Below, one piece after another: positions 7,101 through 8,736 of a stretch of DNA of 8,736 bases; within the stretch, counting starts at the first letter, position 1; each line of letters opens with the position of its first letter. The position numbers were made by a program, and so were the translations under genes. The stretch is from a bacterium (lineage in GTDB: Bacteria > B130-G9). Under the pieces are notes generated by a model. It worked only from the letters and a program-made list of their open reading frames with translations. It searched no databases and had not been told where the DNA came from. Location of the stretch: the NCBI GenBank assembly GCA_035527515.1, contig DATLAJ010000144.1:1-8736 (forward strand). The letters are read 5' to 3'.

Positions 7101-7250
7101 TTTGAGCCATATCAGAGGCACGTCTATAAGATCGCACGCGAGGGATTCGATCCGGGCATCATCCTGCCGGACGACCCTGGAGTTGTCCCATATCTGTTTA
7201 TCACGCAATTGCAGGACTTGTTAATCGAGCGCCTGAGCGTTGGCGCTTAA
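7014..7250 (+). CDS. Small conserved array protein of unknown function
   Basis: 78 residues, no family recognised. There is no signal peptide or membrane segment, so it is probably cytoplasmic. It is acidic overall, with a run of Asp/Pro (DPGIILPDDPGVVPYLF, 46-62) between a central stretch (FEPYQRHVYKIAREGF, 30-45) and a probable C-terminal helix (QLQDLLIERL). GAGAGG stands 4 bases before the ATG. The gene follows propeller copy A after 15 bases and precedes copy B by 21 bases. It is probably real: a second copy begins at 8649 with 23 of 29 identical residues in the visible part and no frameshift, and the tail of a third lies at 5577-5606. A cytoplasmic small partner alternating with secreted propellers is unusual; it might be a regulator or export partner, but nothing in the sequence shows which. 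Confidence 0.7.
   Translation: MFENRTIDIQISPFQGMTAVVDRVVFEDTFEPYQRHVYKIAREGFDPGIILPDDPGVVPYLFITQLQDLLIERLSVGA
7228..7247 (+). repeat. Conserved hairpin, copy 2
   Basis: AGCGCC (7228-7233), loop TGAGCGTT, GGCGCT (7242-7247) form a perfect six-pair GC-rich stem overlapping the last codons of the small ORF. It ends 12 bases before the GGGAG ribosome site (7260-7264) of propeller copy B. The loop is identical to copy 1; one stem pair changes from G-C to G-U. Confidence 0.5.
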
Positions 7251-7271
7251 CGCTATGGTGGGAGACCTATC

Positions 7272-8633
7272 ATGAGAGCGTTCCTTTGCTGCTGCGCCAT
7301 TTCGTGGGCCGTTATCGGTATCGCGCCATTTGCTCTATCGAACGTCGTTGAGACATTCATCCTGCCGATGGAGCCGGTCCCTGTGTGGTGTTCCGATTTC
7401 ATGGATGACGGTAGGGAGGTTGGCCCGGAGGGTGACATTTGGTTGATCCTGCCCATGCCGGAGCGTCTGATGCGCATCTCGGGTGATCAGATTCAGTGCG
7501 TTTTCGATAGTGGCATCATGGTCAACGGGGGCCCCCCTTTGACTTTCTCCCCAGACGGGCCGCTCTGGATCGGTAATTTCAAGTACGTTTACTCACCGGA
7601 GCAGGGATTGCACGAAAGCGGTCTCGAGATACCCCCGACATATTCCGGGCCTGGCGCGTCGACCGGTGTCTGGCGTCCCATGATCGACATGAACTGCCGG
7701 ATGTTCCTCTGCGGAGGCTCCTCGTCTTGGGATTACCACAGCTCATGCGTCTGGGAGGTCAGGTCCGGCGAAAGCCCGCTCAAGCTGTTCGAGGCACAGG
7801 ACCTGCAATTCCCTTTTTTGGTTTCGGCGGATGAGTTCTGTGCTTACATTCCCAATCACTGGGGTGGGCAGGAGTCCGAGATCGACTTGGACGCAAGTGT
7901 TGTGAAAGGTGAATACGGAGATTTCAGGATTCGTATGGACGCCGAGGATAGCGAGGGTCTTATGTGGTTTGCGGGCTATACCGGAATTTCGACGTTTGAT
8001 CACGGTGATTTCTCGAGATACTGCGAGCCTGGCGATGGAGTCTCCTTTCAGTGGCCGCTGGTCTTGACGGCGGATTGGACTGTGTGGGTGGGGACAGCGA
8101 CCGCAGGCGCTCTTCGGATTCGGGGTGCTCAGGGGGAGGAGCAGCGCTTTTTCACAACAGAGGAGGGTCTATTAACCAACCGCTGCCGCTATCCGAAAAT
8201 TGACTATGACGGGCGAGTCTGGTTCTTCAACGCGAACGATGAGGGCATCATCGGTCTGAGCAGGATAACGGATGGGGGATGGCCGCCGATGCGGCTGATG
8301 CTGCATCGGCTGGAGACGCCGGAGGGGATTGCGGTTGAGGCGCAGGTGATAAACAACGGGCCGGTCGTTGGCGTTGACGTGTATGTGGCGCTCGAGCTGA
8401 ACGGGCAGCTCTTATTCTGGCCAAACTGGCAGCCGGAGCGCTGTCCCGTCCAGGTCAACCTCCGTCCAGGGCACAACCAGACCGCCGTGATCATCTCCGC
8501 GCCTGGTTCAAGCATCCCGCCCGGCAGCTACACGTTCTATGGCTGCATGACCGGCCGCAACACGCAGAAGCTCATCGGCCCCCTCGACCGCAAGCTCGAG
8601 ACCCTCCGCATAGATGTGAACGAGGGCGACTAA
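7272..8633 (+). CDS. Secreted seven-bladed beta-propeller protein with conserved C-terminal domain (copy B)
   Basis: 453 residues, a tandem paralogue of the gene at 5628. GGGAG (7260-7264) is 7 bases before the ATG. Residues 1-23 (MRAFLCCCAISWAVIGIAPF, then ALS) are a signal peptide; the Cys cluster does not form a lipobox. Seven propeller motifs recur at 40-47 residue spacing: GPEGDIW (51), SPDGPLW (93), DMNCRMF (139), ADEFCAY (186), DSEGLMW (226), ADWTVWVG (267), DYDGRVW (311). The C-terminal domain starts at about residue 331 (RITDGGWPPM) and ends IDVNEGD. Against copy A, the C-terminal 123 residues are 85% identical, but the propeller shares mainly short motifs such as VGPEGDIW, RLMRI, CV.DSGI and KYVY/RYVY, so the blades have diverged. 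The many cysteines in the middle blades (NCRMFLCG, SSCVW, EFCAY) have only partial counterparts in copy A. Exported, probably surface or periplasmic; ligand unknown. Confidence 0.85.
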   Translation: MRAFLCCCAISWAVIGIAPFALSNVVETFILPMEPVPVWCSDFMDDGREVGPEGDIWLILPMPERLMRISGDQIQCVFDSGIMVNGGPPLTFSPDGPLWIGNFKYVYSPEQGLHESGLEIPPTYSGPGASTGVWRPMIDMNCRMFLCGGSSSWDYHSSCVWEVRSGESPLKLFEAQDLQFPFLVSADEFCAYIPNHWGGQESEIDLDASVVKGEYGDFRIRMDAEDSEGLMWFAGYTGISTFDHGDFSRYCEPGDGVSFQWPLVLTADWTVWVGTATAGALRIRGAQGEEQRFFTTEEGLLTNRCRYPKIDYDGRVWFFNANDEGIIGLSRITDGGWPPMRLMLHRLETPEGIAVEAQVINNGPVVGVDVYVALELNGQLLFWPNWQPERCPVQVNLRPGHNQTAVIISAPGSSIPPGSYTFYGCMTGRNTQKLIGPLDRKLETLRIDVNEGD

Positions 8634-8735
8634 TTCGCGGAAACTATTATGTTCGAGAACAGAACAATTGACCTTCAGATTCCGCCATCTCAGGGCATGA
8701 CTCAAGTGGTTGATAGGGTTGTTTTGGGGGATACC
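8262..8735 (+). repeat. Long direct repeat, unit 2 (C-terminal domain plus start of small ORF)
   Basis: Partner of 6627-7100 at a constant 1635-base offset. The match is still running when the window ends, so the true repeat is longer. Confidence 0.85.
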
Positions 8736-8736
8736 T
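8649..8736 (+). CDS. Small array protein, second copy, N-terminus only
   Basis: The first 29 codons are visible (MFENRTIDLQIPPSQGMTQV onward to VVLGDT), and the rest is beyond the right edge. It aligns with the ORF at 7014 residue for residue: six substitutions (I/L, S/P, F/S, A/Q, F/L, E/G) and several silent changes, with no indels. It starts 15 bases after the copy B stop, the same spacing as in unit 1. The ribosome site is weaker than in unit 1 (only GGAAA). It shows that the array continues to the right. Confidence 0.7.
   Translation, partial: MFENRTIDLQIPPSQGMTQVVDRVVLGDT

Noticed and set aside
6324-7208. A long minus-strand open frame (294 codons) opposite propeller copy A
   Set aside because: It is antisense to a gene with a signal peptide, propeller motifs and a paralogue. 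Its own translation is rich in Arg/His with no recognisable domain, and the antisense frame is not kept at comparable length opposite copy B.
7221-7271. Array junctions as integron attC sites
   Set aside because: The conserved element is only about 30 bases, lacks paired RYYYAAC/GTTRRRY core sites and bulged bases, and the genes are paralogues rather than unrelated cassettes.
5628-7340. Lipoprotein signals in the propeller proteins because of cysteines in the signal peptides
   Set aside because: Neither WLALC in copy A nor FLCCC in copy B fits the [LVI][ASTVI][GAS]C lipobox at the right place; ordinary signal peptides fit better.

Overview
The window looks like part of a bacterial genome, probably a Gram-negative-type or uncultivated lineage. 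Shine-Dalgarno sites precede most genes, sigma70-like promoters can be drawn, and two products carry cleavable signal peptides. I cannot name the taxon. One sugar-nucleotide enzyme is of the type best known from archaea, but it also occurs in many candidate bacterial phyla, so it does not settle the origin.

The left part (1-3129) is a minus-strand amino-sugar / nucleotide-sugar operon. In order of transcription it holds a GlmU-like sugar-1-phosphate nucleotidylyltransferase with a hexapeptide-repeat C-terminus, glucosamine-6-phosphate synthase (glmS), and the N-terminus of an NAD-dependent sugar-nucleotide epimerase that runs off the left edge. Together they would turn fructose-6-phosphate into an activated amino sugar and then epimerise it. 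The phosphoglucosamine mutase needed in between is not in the window. The acetyltransferase half of the GlmU-like protein lacks the His and Tyr expected in its active site.

A 325-base divergent intergenic region (3130-3454) carries a candidate promoter in each direction. Rightward come two translationally coupled plus-strand genes: a polytopic membrane protein with a soluble C-terminal domain (3455-4252) and a GT4-type glycosyltransferase (4249-5424). They share an ATGA overlap. The surroundings suggest envelope or surface glycan synthesis.

The right part (about 5510-8736) is the most unusual. It is a tandem array with a two-gene unit: a short, apparently cytoplasmic 78-residue ORF of unknown family followed by a secreted protein with a predicted seven-bladed beta-propeller and a conserved C-terminal domain of about 120 residues. 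Two propeller genes, one complete small ORF, the 3' remnant of an earlier small ORF and the 5' end of a later one are visible, so the array continues past the right edge. The C-terminal domain and the junction into the next small ORF are nearly identical between units at DNA level, while the propeller halves have diverged strongly. This suggests recombination or gene conversion within a family of surface or secreted proteins with variable propellers. No RNA genes, insertion sequences or CRISPR arrays were seen.
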